A stretch of 64,000 bases of DNA from Microbacterium neungamense. GTDB lineage: Bacteria > Actinomycetota > Actinomycetes > Actinomycetales > Microbacteriaceae. Position numbers and translations under genes: made by a program. The stretch is from positions 806,001-870,000 of the forward strand of contig NZ_CP069717.1 of the NCBI RefSeq assembly GCF_024971095.1, read 5' to 3'. This document shows positions 16,542-27,000 of this stretch, piece by piece; position 1 is the stretch's first letter, and every line of letters begins with the position of its first letter. Below the pieces are notes generated by a model. It was not told where the DNA came from, searched no databases, and was given only the letters and a program-made list of their open reading frames with translations.

Positions 16542-17678
16542 ATGACTGAGCATGTGCTGATCACCGGTGGAGCGGGCTTCATCGGCTCGCGGCTGGCCGC
16601 CCGATTCGCCGAGGCTGGATACACCGTCACCGTGCTCGACTCCCTGATCCCACAGGTGCACGGCGACGATCCCGCGACGACCTCCCCTTTGCTGCGGTCG
16701 CTCGACGGGATCGCCACCGTGATCGAGGGGACGGTGACCTCCAAGGACGACCTGCGACGTGCGATCGACGGCGCGCAGATCGTCGTGCACCTGGCCGCCG
16801 AGACAGGCACTGGCCAGTCGATGTACGAGATCGACCGATACGTCGAGGCCAACGTGGGTGGGACGGGGAAACTCCTGGACATCCTGACCAACGAGCCGAA
16901 CGAAGTCCGCCGCATCGTCATCGCATCCTCGCGATCGATCTACGGGGAGGGTGCGTACCGGACCGAGGACGGGCGCCTCGTCTACCCGGGCCACCGTCAG
17001 GACGCGGACATGGCGGCCGGCGACTTCGAGGTGCATATGCCGGGGGAGGGACCGCTCACCATGGTCCCGACGGACGAGTCGGCCAAGCTGCACCCGTCCA
17101 GCGTGTACGGAATCACCAAGCAGATGCAGGAGTCGCTGGTCATGACCGTCGCGCCGGCGATCGGCAAGGAGGCAGTGTCGGTTCGCTATCAGAACGTCTA
17201 CGGGCCGGGTCAGTCGCTGAAGAACCCGTACACCGGGATCCTGTCGATCTTCTCCACCCTCATCCGCCAGGGCAAGGGCATCAATGTGTTCGAAGACGGA
17301 CTGGAGAGCCGCGATTTCGTCTACATCGACGACGTCGTCGAGGCGACGTTCCTCGCGGCGACCACGGTTGCCGCGGCCGGTCACGTCCTGAACGTGGGAT
17401 CGGGTGTCGCCACGACCGTTCTTGAGGTCGTCGACGCGCTCCAGCGGGCGTACGGGCGAGAGGTGCCGGTGACGATCTCCGGTCAGTACCGCCTCGGCGA
17501 CATCCGGCACAACGTCGCGGACACCACGGCGCTCCGCGAGGTGCTCGGCTTCACCCCTGCGACGACCTTCGAGGAGGGCGTGATGCGTTTCGCCGAGTGG
17601 GTGCTCTCCGAGCCGATCGAGGATGACGGCTATGAGCGCTCGCTGAAGGAGATGGCGGATCGGAAACTGCTGAAATGA
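16542..17678 (+). CDS. NAD-dependent nucleotide-sugar epimerase/dehydratase
   Basis: 378 residues. Extended short-chain dehydrogenase: [14 protein letters not shown] (NAD-binding, residues 6-19), VVHLAAETG, SSRSIYGEGAY, and VYGITKQMQ with the YxxxK catalytic pair near residues 189-193. VRYQNVYGPGQSL and SRDFVYIDDVV follow the family. It interconverts or dehydrates a nucleoside-diphosphate sugar; candidates are UDP-sugar 4-epimerase or a related enzyme. An insertion near residues 140-180 differs from GalE and RmlB. GGGAG lies 8-9 bases before the ATG. Coupled to the following acyltransferase by ATGA. Confidence 0.85.
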   Translation: MTEHVLITGGAGFIGSRLAARFAEAGYTVTVLDSLIPQVHGDDPATTSPLLRSLDGIATVIEGTVTSKDDLRRAIDGAQIVVHLAAETGTGQSMYEIDRYVEANVGGTGKLLDILTNEPNEVRRIVIASSRSIYGEGAYRTEDGRLVYPGHRQDADMAAGDFEVHMPGEGPLTMVPTDESAKLHPSSVYGITKQMQESLVMTVAPAIGKEAVSVRYQNVYGPGQSLKNPYTGILSIFSTLIRQGKGINVFEDGLESRDFVYIDDVVEATFLAATTVAAAGHVLNVGSGVATTVLEVVDALQRAYGREVPVTISGQYRLGDIRHNVADTTALREVLGFTPATTFEEGVMRFAEWVLSEPIEDDGYERSLKEMADRKLLK

Positions 17679-18775
17679 GGCCGCCGACGGTGCTCCAGGG
17701 AGCGCCGTACCCGTACCGGGCAAACAGCCTGAATCTCTTCCGGCTGATTCTCGCGGGGACCGTGCTCGTCGCGCATTCCTTCTACACCACGGGTAATGGC
17801 GAGGGACCGCACATCCGCGGGGAGAACCTCGGCGGCTGGGCCGTCGCCGGCTTCTTCGTGATCAGCGGCTTCCTGATCACGCGATCCCGGCTGCGCACGT
17901 CTGCGGGGGAGTACCTTCTCCACCGGATCGTCCGGATCTTCCCCGCTTTCCTGGTCTGCCTTGTGGTCACGGCCGCCGTGTTCGGACCAGTCGCGATGCT
18001 CATGCAGTACGGCTCCTTGGCGGGATACGCGACCACCCCCGTCACGCCGCTGCAGTTCGTGTGGAGCAACATCACGCTCTACATGAACGAGTACTCGATT
18101 GGACGCACGCTCAGCGACTTGCCGTATCGGTCGGTCTGGAACGGCTCCTTGTGGACGCTGTACTACGAGTTCCTCTGCTACGTGATGGTGTGGTTGCTCG
18201 GGGCACTGGCCTGGTTCCGCCGCAGCGCCGTGCTCGCCGTACTCGCATTCGTCGCAGCCACGGCCGCACACGCGCTGGAGTCGGTGATCAACGTGGCCGG
18301 CCTGGACGGCGATTTCCTGCTCTTCCTCAAGCTCGCCCCGTTCTTCCTCGGCGGCGCCTGCGTACACTTCGTGATCGAGCGCTGGGGGGTCAATCCCTGG
18401 ATCGGTGCCGGAGCGTTCGTCGTCACCGGCGCTCTCATCCTCGGGGTTCCGGGCTGGGGAGGCCAGGCCTCCGCGCCGTTCATGGCGTACGGTCTGTTGT
18501 GGCTGGCGACTGTCGTGCCGCAGCCGCGCTGGATCGCTGTGAACGACGTCAGCTACGGGTTCTACATCTACGCGTGGCCCGTGCAGCAGCTCCTGGCTCT
18601 CGGCGGCCTCGGCATCGGCGGTGGCGCTCTCGGGCTCATCGTCTACAACGTGGCGGCAGTCCTGCTGACCTTCGTGTTTGCTTGGCTCAGCTGGCGCCTC
18701 ATCGAGCATCCTGCCATGTCCCGCATCCGACGCCGGGTCGTGGTCCCCTCCCGCACCGGCAGCGCCGCAGCATGA
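17675..18775 (+). CDS. Acyltransferase family 3 membrane protein
   Basis: 366 residues, about ten membrane helices. SLNLFRLILAGTVLVAHSFY carries the near-N-terminal catalytic-type His; GGWAVAGFFVISGFLITRSR and SLWTLYYEFLCYVMVW are classical acyltransferase-3 segments. There is no SGNH extension, unlike the larger homologue at 28413. It probably acetylates (or otherwise acylates) a sugar of the polymer from an acyl donor at the membrane. It overlaps the epimerase stop by 4 bases. Confidence 0.87.
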   Translation: MRPPTVLQGAPYPYRANSLNLFRLILAGTVLVAHSFYTTGNGEGPHIRGENLGGWAVAGFFVISGFLITRSRLRTSAGEYLLHRIVRIFPAFLVCLVVTAAVFGPVAMLMQYGSLAGYATTPVTPLQFVWSNITLYMNEYSIGRTLSDLPYRSVWNGSLWTLYYEFLCYVMVWLLGALAWFRRSAVLAVLAFVAATAAHALESVINVAGLDGDFLLFLKLAPFFLGGACVHFVIERWGVNPWIGAGAFVVTGALILGVPGWGGQASAPFMAYGLLWLATVVPQPRWIAVNDVSYGFYIYAWPVQQLLALGGLGIGGGALGLIVYNVAAVLLTFVFAWLSWRLIEHPAMSRIRRRVVVPSRTGSAAA

Positions 18776-18780
18776 GCTTG

Positions 18781-18786
18781 TAAGCT
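18781..18786 (+). promoter_or_regulatory. Possible -10 element TAAGCT, leaderless
   Basis: TAAGCT-GGTCCG-GTG(18793): same spacing and GG-following pattern as at 8203 and 39029. It would give the GT4 gene its own start although it lies just 17 bases after the previous stop. Confidence 0.4.
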
Positions 18787-18792
18787 GGTCCG

Positions 18793-19896
18793 GTGCCCCG
18801 CGTTCTCGTCGACCTGCTCTCGTACACCGGTACCAAAGGTGGCATGGAGACGTACACGCGCGAGCTCTACCGTGCTCTCGGCGACCTGTCCGGCGACTGG
18901 GAGTACATCGGGTTCGCCTCACGAGAGGGCGCGCGCCTCGACCTGGGATGGTTCCCGGGTCGCGTCATCGAGTCCGGCATCAGCGGCGAGAACCGTTTCG
19001 TCTGGGCCTGGGGCGAACTGACCCAGGTCGCCCGGGCGGCGCGCCGCGAGGGCGCAGATCTCGTGCACGCCCCCGCGACGCTCGGCCCGCGCAGGACTGC
19101 GATGCCCACGGTCGTGACGATGCACGACATGTTGTACTGGAGCCACCCCGAGCTGATGTCCACTCCGCTGTACACGGGCCCCGTGAAGTGGATGGAACGG
19201 CAGGCCGCTGCGAACGCCGCGCGGATCATCACGATCAGCCCGACCTCGCAGCGGGAGATCTCGAGGTACCTGGGGACACCAGCGGAGAACATCGACGTGA
19301 TCCCCCTCGCCGGGGAGCCGCCCCAGGGCGTGGATCGGACGCTCGCCGGGACGGAAGGCCCCGTCATCATTGCGATGGGCAACCGTCGCCCGCACAAGAA
19401 CTGGGGCGCCCTCATCCGGGCCGTCGCGTTGCTGCCCGTCGCCGAGCGCCCCCGCATCATCATCACGGGCGGCCGGGGCGAGGATCCCCTCGCCGACCTG
19501 GTGCAGGATCTCGGGGTGTCGGACGCCGTCGAGTTGCGCGGCTGGGTGGATGACGCAGAGGTGGCGCGGCTCTATTCGATCGCGACGGCGCTGGCCATTC
19601 CTTCCTTCGCCGAGGGGTTCTCCCTGCCCACGCTGGAGGCGATGGGAGCCGGGATACCCGTGCTGCTGAGCGATATCGAGGTACACCGCTATGTGGGCGG
19701 GGACGCCGCGCTCTACTTCGATCCCGCCGACGACCGCGCCCTCGCGGACCGGTTGCGCGCTATCTCCTCCGACTCGCAGCTGGCGGCACACATGGCGGCG
19801 GCGGGGCGGGACCGCGCCGCAGAGTTCACCTGGGAGCGGACCGCTCGCGACACCCGGGAGGTGTTCGAACGGGCCCTCTCGCCGGTTCGCCACTGA
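18793..19896 (+). CDS. Glycosyltransferase family 4 (mannosyl/rhamnosyl type)
   Basis: 367 residues. Opening RVLVDLLSYTGTKGGMETYT with the glycine-rich acceptor loop; VVTMHDMLYWSHPE; ARIITISPTSQREISRYLG; MGNRRPHKNWGALIRAV; and PSFAEGFSLPTLEAMGAG, the E-x7-E donor motif near residue 275. These match GT4 mannosyl- and rhamnosyl-transferases of O-antigen-like pathways. GTG start just after TAAGCTGG. It ends the plus-strand run and converges with the Wzx-like gene at 19918. Confidence 0.87.
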   Translation: MPRVLVDLLSYTGTKGGMETYTRELYRALGDLSGDWEYIGFASREGARLDLGWFPGRVIESGISGENRFVWAWGELTQVARAARREGADLVHAPATLGPRRTAMPTVVTMHDMLYWSHPELMSTPLYTGPVKWMERQAAANAARIITISPTSQREISRYLGTPAENIDVIPLAGEPPQGVDRTLAGTEGPVIIAMGNRRPHKNWGALIRAVALLPVAERPRIIITGGRGEDPLADLVQDLGVSDAVELRGWVDDAEVARLYSIATALAIPSFAEGFSLPTLEAMGAGIPVLLSDIEVHRYVGGDAALYFDPADDRALADRLRAISSDSQLAAHMAAAGRDRAAEFTWERTARDTREVFERALSPVRH

Positions 19897-19917
19897 GTCG
19901 CGGGCTCACCCTCGAGG

Positions 19918-21177
19918 TCAGTCTGCGGAGCGTCCGGCCCCCGCGGTGCGTGGATCCGGTGCGCGGAGCACCGCGACCGCGTGCACCACGACGCCGCCGA
20001 GGGGCCCCAGCAACAACGCGAGGGCGATCCTCGACAACGGGTCCATCGGCGCGAGGAGCAACCCGATCGTCACGACGGCACTGCTCGCCCAGCCCGCGAC
20101 GTACCAGCGGTGCCGATGGGCGGCCAGCACGGCCGGGCCGGTGACGCAGAGCACGCCGGTGAGGCCTGCGCTGAAGACGATCGCCGCGAGGACGGGGCCG
20201 CTGAGCGTGGTGAACTCCGGGAACAACCATGACATCACGCCAGGGCCGAGCCATGCAGCAGCCGTCGCCAGCACTCCGGCGGCGGCCATGACGCCCGCGG
20301 ACCAGAGCATGATGCGCCGCCCCACGCGGTCGACGCTGTCGCGGAACATGACAAGCAGATAGCCCTGGAGAGCCAGCAGCGGAATGATCAGCGGCGCACG
20401 GGTGAGGGTGATGACGAGGATGATCGCGGCGAGGAGCGCTTCTCCGGCATCCCCTGCGAGCACGCGCAGCAGCGCGGGCAGGCCGCTGATCAGGATCGCG
20501 GTCGCGAGCGAGGCCACCAGCGTAGCCGCGACGTTGCGCATCAGCCTGGCCATCCCGACATCGAGATGGAGATGTTCGCGCACCTGCCGCCCGGCTACCG
20601 CCCACAGCACCGCAGCGGCCAGGACGAAGGGGACGGCGGTCGCCCAACCCAGAGCGACGGCCCCGCCTCCTCCGAGCAGGGCTGCGCCGATGCAGACAGC
20701 CCGCAGTGTCGCGTCGATGACGGTCATGCCGCCTGCGGCGGTCCAGTTCTGCACCCCGTAGAGGGCGCCGCTCACGGCGGCGACCAGGGTGTATCCGAAC
20801 GACGCGAGCACGACGACTCCGATCAGCGCGCCGGTGTCCTCGGGGAACAGTCGGGCGCCGATGACGGTGAAGATCACCGCCACCGTCGCGGACACGACGA
20901 TGGATGCGGTCGCCGTAGCGATCGCCCAGGTTCGGAATCCCGAGGACAGGCGGCCCGCCCGCGGACGGGACGCCCTTGTCAGCTCCTGCTGGATACCTGA
21001 GAGGCACGCCACCACGAGGTATGTGGCCGACCACATCGTTGCGAACGTGAGGTATGCATCCGGCGCCAAGAGCGGGACGGCGAACTGAATCAGGTAGCCG
21101 AGCCCGCCGGCAACCGCCGTCGCCGCAAGCAGCTTGCGCAGACCAGCTGCGGATCCCGGCGCGGGGGCGTCAGTCAT
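19918..21177 (-). CDS. Polytopic membrane protein, Wzx/flippase-like
   Basis: 419 residues, 11-12 predicted helices with short polar loops (for example LLAATAVAGGLGYLIQFAVP, VVACLSGIQQELTRASR). Layout and length fit polysaccharide-biosynthesis (Wzx/MATE-like) proteins, which flip lipid-linked sugars, but no diagnostic motif exists, so the family call rests on architecture and context. The ATG at 21177 is chosen because it overlaps the DUF2304 stop by 8 bases. It is last in a three-gene minus operon with a dolichyl-phosphate-type GT2 and DUF2304. Confidence 0.65.
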   Translation of the reverse strand: MTDAPAPGSAAGLRKLLAATAVAGGLGYLIQFAVPLLAPDAYLTFATMWSATYLVVACLSGIQQELTRASRPRAGRLSSGFRTWAIATATASIVVSATVAVIFTVIGARLFPEDTGALIGVVVLASFGYTLVAAVSGALYGVQNWTAAGGMTVIDATLRAVCIGAALLGGGGAVALGWATAVPFVLAAAVLWAVAGRQVREHLHLDVGMARLMRNVAATLVASLATAILISGLPALLRVLAGDAGEALLAAIILVITLTRAPLIIPLLALQGYLLVMFRDSVDRVGRRIMLWSAGVMAAAGVLATAAAWLGPGVMSWLFPEFTTLSGPVLAAIVFSAGLTGVLCVTGPAVLAAHRHRWYVAGWASSAVVTIGLLLAPMDPLSRIALALLLGPLGGVVVHAVAVLRAPDPRTAGAGRSAD

Positions 21178-21568
21178 GCGAACCGGCAGCGCCGTCCTGC
21201 CGGACATCCCGCTCCTCGAGGCGTCTCACCCGCAGCCCCAGCTCCTCATGGTCGGCGCGGAGGATGGCGATTTCTTCGGCGGCCCGTCGGATCTCGTCCT
21301 CGGCCTGGGATTGCTCCCAGGACAGATGAAGGGTGACACCGAGCAGCAGCAGGATCGCCATGGCGAACAGCAGGTTCGCCGGCAGCACGACCCCGAAGAA
21401 GGACGTGAGGTTCAGGAGGAGTTGTGGGAAGGTGCCGATCACCAGCATCGCGAGGCTGATGACGATCCAGAGCGCCGCGTACTTCTCGCGCAGCCTTCGG
21501 GTGAGCAGCATCGCGAACACGATGCTCAACATGACGAGGGCGAGGACCACGCCCGTGATGGCGATCAT
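21170..21568 (-). CDS. DUF2304 membrane protein
   Basis: 132 residues. Three hydrophobic helices (about 2-20, 30-49 and 62-82), then a charged C-terminal coiled-coil-like tail (QSQAEDEIRRAAEEIAIL). The family is found beside polyprenyl-phosphate glycosyltransferases; its role is unknown, with membrane anchoring or carrier handling the usual guess. It overlaps the upstream GT2 by 4 bases and the downstream flippase-like gene by 8, so the three are translationally coupled. Confidence 0.85.
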   Translation of the reverse strand: MIAITGVVLALVMLSIVFAMLLTRRLREKYAALWIVISLAMLVIGTFPQLLLNLTSFFGVVLPANLLFAMAILLLLGVTLHLSWEQSQAEDEIRRAAEEIAILRADHEELGLRVRRLEERDVRQDGAAGSHD

Positions 21569-22302
21569 GCGGCCTCCTCGGATCTGCGCGGGCGGCGCGG
21601 TCGCCGCATCAGCGCGAGCGCGAGCGCGAGCATCGACCGCGCGAGATAGATCGTCGATCCGATCGGGCCCTGGCTGGGCGTGCCGTGGGCGCGCGGGCGC
21701 ATCGCCACCGGCACCTGGGTGACGGTCAGGCCTGCGTGGCAGGCGACGACCAGGGAGTCGAGGGTGTCGCCGAGATACTCCGCCGGGTAGTACGCGACGT
21801 ACTGGGAGATCGCCCTCTCATTGGCCGCTCGGAAGCCGCTGGTGACGTCGGTCAGCGGGGTCTTGGCGACACGGGAGACGATGGCGGCGAGAACGACCAT
21901 GGCCCACCGGCGCGGCCCGCGCACCTTGTAGTCGCCCACATCACTGAACCGCGCGCCGATCGAGATGTCTGCGCGCTCAAGTCCGCCTAGTACCTTCTCG
22001 ATGTCGGCAGGGTTGTGCTGCCCGTCGGCGTCGACCTGGATCGCCCGCCGGTAGCCCTTGCGCTGGGCGTACGTGAAACCGGTGCGCATCGCGCCGCCGA
22101 CGCCGAGGTTGAACGGAAGCGTCAGCACTGTGGCGCCTGCCTCGCGCGCCACCCGGGCCGTGTCATCGACCGATCCGTCGTCGATCACCGCGACGTGATA
22201 GCGGGGATCGACGGCGAGGATCTCGCGGACGGTGTTCCCGACGTTCCGGTCCTCATTCCACGCCGGCACGATCACCAGCACCGCGTCGGGCGTCTGCGTC
22301 AT
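21565..22302 (-). CDS. Glycosyltransferase family 2, polyprenyl-phosphate (DPM1) type
   Basis: 245 residues. VLVIVPAWNEDRNVGNTVRE, VAVIDDGSVDDTARVAREAG, LGVGGAMRTGFTYA and RRAIQVDADGQHNPADI (DADGQH metal motif) place it in the DPM1/GtrB subgroup, which charges polyprenyl phosphate with a sugar in the cytoplasm. No C-terminal helices are present; the adjacent DUF2304 protein may supply the membrane part. ATG at 22302 is preferred over an earlier frame start because it begins the conserved strand and TAGACTGG lies just upstream. Confidence 0.88.
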   Translation of the reverse strand: MTQTPDAVLVIVPAWNEDRNVGNTVREILAVDPRYHVAVIDDGSVDDTARVAREAGATVLTLPFNLGVGGAMRTGFTYAQRKGYRRAIQVDADGQHNPADIEKVLGGLERADISIGARFSDVGDYKVRGPRRWAMVVLAAIVSRVAKTPLTDVTSGFRAANERAISQYVAYYPAEYLGDTLDSLVVACHAGLTVTQVPVAMRPRAHGTPSQGPIGSTIYLARSMLALALALMRRPRRPRRSEEAA

Positions 22303-22312
22303 AGTGTCACCC

Positions 22313-22318
22313 AGTCTA
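22313..22318 (-). promoter_or_regulatory. Possible -10 element TAGACT for the GT2-DUF2304 operon
   Basis: On the minus strand TAGACTGG ends 10 bases before the ATG at 22302 (measured from TAGACT), giving a leader of about 3 bases. Confidence 0.35.
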
Positions 22319-22343
22319 GCGGGACGGTGCACAGCGTCTCGTG

Positions 22344-25021
22344 TCAGCGGACCACCACGCGGCCGTCCGCGTACAGGAGGATCGTGCCGTTCTGGAACGA
22401 CTGCTGCCAGACGCCGTCGCCGCTTGTCTCGTTGCCGAGCGGCCAGCCCAGTGGGCCTGCGGGGCCGCCACGGCCCATGTACTCGCGGTGCAGGACGCCG
22501 CGCGTGACGGCCAGGGCCGCAGGCGACACATAGGCGGTTCCGCCCTGGAAGCCCTGCACGAAACCGTCCTTGAGCGCGCGCTCCGACTCGAGCGGGTACC
22601 CCAGCGGGCCCGTGTACCCTCCCGCGTTCTGGAAGACGGCGGCCATCGTCCCACGGACGGTGTGCGCCTTGCCGCCCAGAACCGCGATGGATCCCCTCCG
22701 GAACGGCTGTACGGTGCCCGCCCCGACAGGGACGGCGGGGCCGACGGCGAATCCCATCACGTTCATCCCACCGACGCGCGTGTACTCGGTGAAGGTCGCC
22801 CCGGCGACAGCGGAGGCGCCGCCATCGCGCGGCACGAAGACCACGCCGCGCTCGAACCGCTGCGAGTACCCGTCAGCGGACTCCTTCTCCGCTTCGAGGG
22901 GAGCTCCGAGCACCGCCACGCCGCCCGCTGTGCGGAACGCCGCGAGCGTCATGCCGACGATGGGGTAGGCCCGACCGTTCGCGCCGCGCACGACGAGCCC
23001 GCCGCTGAAACTCTGCTGCGTGGCAGTCCCGATCGGCGTCGCCGCGGAAGTGGGCCAACCGAGCCGGCCGCCCGAGCCGCCCAGCGCATCCCACACGCTG
23101 GTTATCGCGCTAGGCATCGCGGTCAAGATCGCCGGCGTGCAGACGATGCGGCCGCCATCGAAGTCCTGCACGAACCCGTCACGGTCCTTGCGCTCGGCGG
23201 ATCGCGCCGCGCCGAGCCAGGCCGAAGCACCCTCGAGGGAGTCGTACAGCCGCTTGATAGCCCCCGGACCACAAGGTCACCTGCGGCACCGCGCGTGAAG
23301 GTGAGCTCGCGGAAGCGCTGCGATGATGCGGTCGCGGTGCTGCGCGCATTCTCCAGCGGGAAGCCCGCCGCGCCGATCCCGCCCGCGTTCTTCAATGCCG
23401 CCGCGAACTCGCTCACGGCGAAGGCGCCGGCGGACGAGGCGTAGGTGGCGCCGCCCTCGAATGGCTGCGTCGAGCCTCCTGTCACGTTCGTCGCCGCTCC
23501 CGTCGGTCGTCCCAGCTGGCCCTTCTCGTAGCCCTGCGCGGCATACGGGGCGAAGTGCGGTCCGGAGACGACGCGGACCGTGGTCCCGCTGCGGAACGCG
23601 ACCGCTTTGGAGAGACCGACCCGGACCTGCCCTCCGGCATCCGTCGGGCCGGTCACCGGGATCCCGAAAGGCCCCCCGGTACCACCGGACGCCGCCAGCC
23701 ACGACGTCCAGGTCCGGTCCAGCGCCGCGACGCCGGACGACGTCTCGAAGAACGCGCCGCCGTCGAACGTCTGGGTCGCGCCCCCGGGCACCGGGACGGC
23801 GCGATTGGTCGGCCAGCCGTAGGCGCCGAAGATGTTGCCGACGGTCTCGTGCTTCGCGAACATCGGGGCGGCGATCGCGAACGCGCGCCCGTCGCCGCGC
23901 TCGTAGATCCGGCCGCCGGCGAAGTCCTGGTAAGCGCCTCCGGAGATCGCGACGCGGTTCGTGGTCGGCCAGCCCAGTCCGCTTGCGACCTCGCCCACCA
24001 GCCTGTACTCAGCTCGCATCGCCCCGGCGACGATCTGGGCGGGGTGGCCCGCGCGGACGAAGATGTCCGCGTTCTGGAACCGCTGCGACCAGCCCCCGTT
24101 CCAGCTGCGCATGGTGTTCGTCGCAGCGCCGATCCAGCCGGCTGCGCCGCCGTTGGCGAGCCACGCGTCGCGGATGGCCCCGTCGACCGGGATGCCGCGC
24201 GGGTTGCCGAACCAATCTTTGAAGTAGTTGTAGAAGTTGCGGTTGCCGTACGCCGAGCAGGAGTCCCCGATGCCGTACCCGGCGTGCAGCGCGGCGGCGT
24301 TCGGCTGATAGGGCGTGTAGTAGTAGAGCGCCGCAGTCGCGGAGTTCTCCACGTAAACGGGCGCGGCGCCGCAGTCGCGGTTCGGGTTGTAGAGGATGTT
24401 CCAGGTGCGGCCCGGCGCATACCAGGTGAAGTAGCGGCCTTCGGTGTAGATCTTCATCTGACGTCCGGCGCCGTAGATCTGGTAGAAGAAGCCGGCGAAC
24501 TGAGGATCGCAGGGCGCCGTGTCCGGGCAGCCTTGGCCCAATGCCATGGTGTAACGCCAGTCACTGGGCCAGGTGTGGGTCACCAGGCTCTGCTCTTTCT
24601 GCAGCATCACGATGAACACCTGGGGGTTGATCCCGCAGGACTGTGCGACGCGGTAGATGATGGTGGCCGCGGACTCGTTGGTCGCTCCGGAATAACCCTT
24701 GCAGTACTGGTCCGCCGGCCGGTCCGGCGTGTTCTGGCGGTAGTCCTTCAGACACGTGTAACCGGACTGGCAGGTCGGCACCTTGCTGCGGAGGAAGGAG
24801 TCGATCTCCCCCGCAGACATGCTTCCGCTGTTGAAGAACACCGCATCGGAGATGATGTTGCCGGCGGCGAACCCGTCGGTGACGAGTGCCTTCGCTGGGG
24901 CGCCGACCGTCGCCACGGGGACGGTGGACGCGGCAACGGCGGGGGGCGCGACGACGGCTGAGAGGGCGGTGATCACCACGACAAAACAGGCGATCAGGGG
25001 GGACATGCGCGCTCGACTCAC
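22344..25021 (-). pseudogene. LGFP-repeat secreted surface protein, frameshifted
   Basis: One gene in two frames; adding one G to the G5 run at 23261-23265 restores an uninterrupted 892-residue product. From the GTG at 25021 comes a signal peptide (MSPLIACFVVVITALSAVVA), then a Cys-containing domain of about 250 residues (IYRVAQSCGINPQVFIVML followed by KEQSL, possibly lysozyme-like with Glu as acid), then about 12 LGFP-type repeats of ~50 residues (SGLGWPTTNRVA, GAYGWPTNRAV, GPLGYPLESERA). Downstream of the shift the repeats resume exactly (VQDFDGGRIVCTP). LGFP repeats occur in cell-wall-anchored proteins of Corynebacterium. ATG 25006 and 25066 are alternative starts. As sequenced the protein would end early after about 80 percent of the repeats are lost or partly translated. 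Either a real mutation, phase variation or a sequencing error. Confidence 0.8.
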
Positions 25022-25046
25022 GTGCCCATTGTGTCCTAATGGGCAC
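25022..25046. promoter_or_regulatory. Perfect 9-bp inverted repeat between divergent LGFP and rmlA genes
   Basis: GTGCCCATT-7 bases-AATGGGCAC. On the minus strand the right-hand part contains CACAAT followed by GGGCAC and the GTG start at 25021, so the palindrome covers a likely -10 and start. This looks like an operator or a 5'-end hairpin; the binding protein is unknown. Confidence 0.5.
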
Positions 25047-25126
25047 AATGATGCCAGTGTGGCCATTGTGACGGGTGGTTCCCGTGATGCCTGGAGGACA
25101 CGCCGGAGTCGCTATGGCACGATGGT

Positions 25127-26997
<1,871 letters not shown>

Positions 26998-27000
26998 CGG

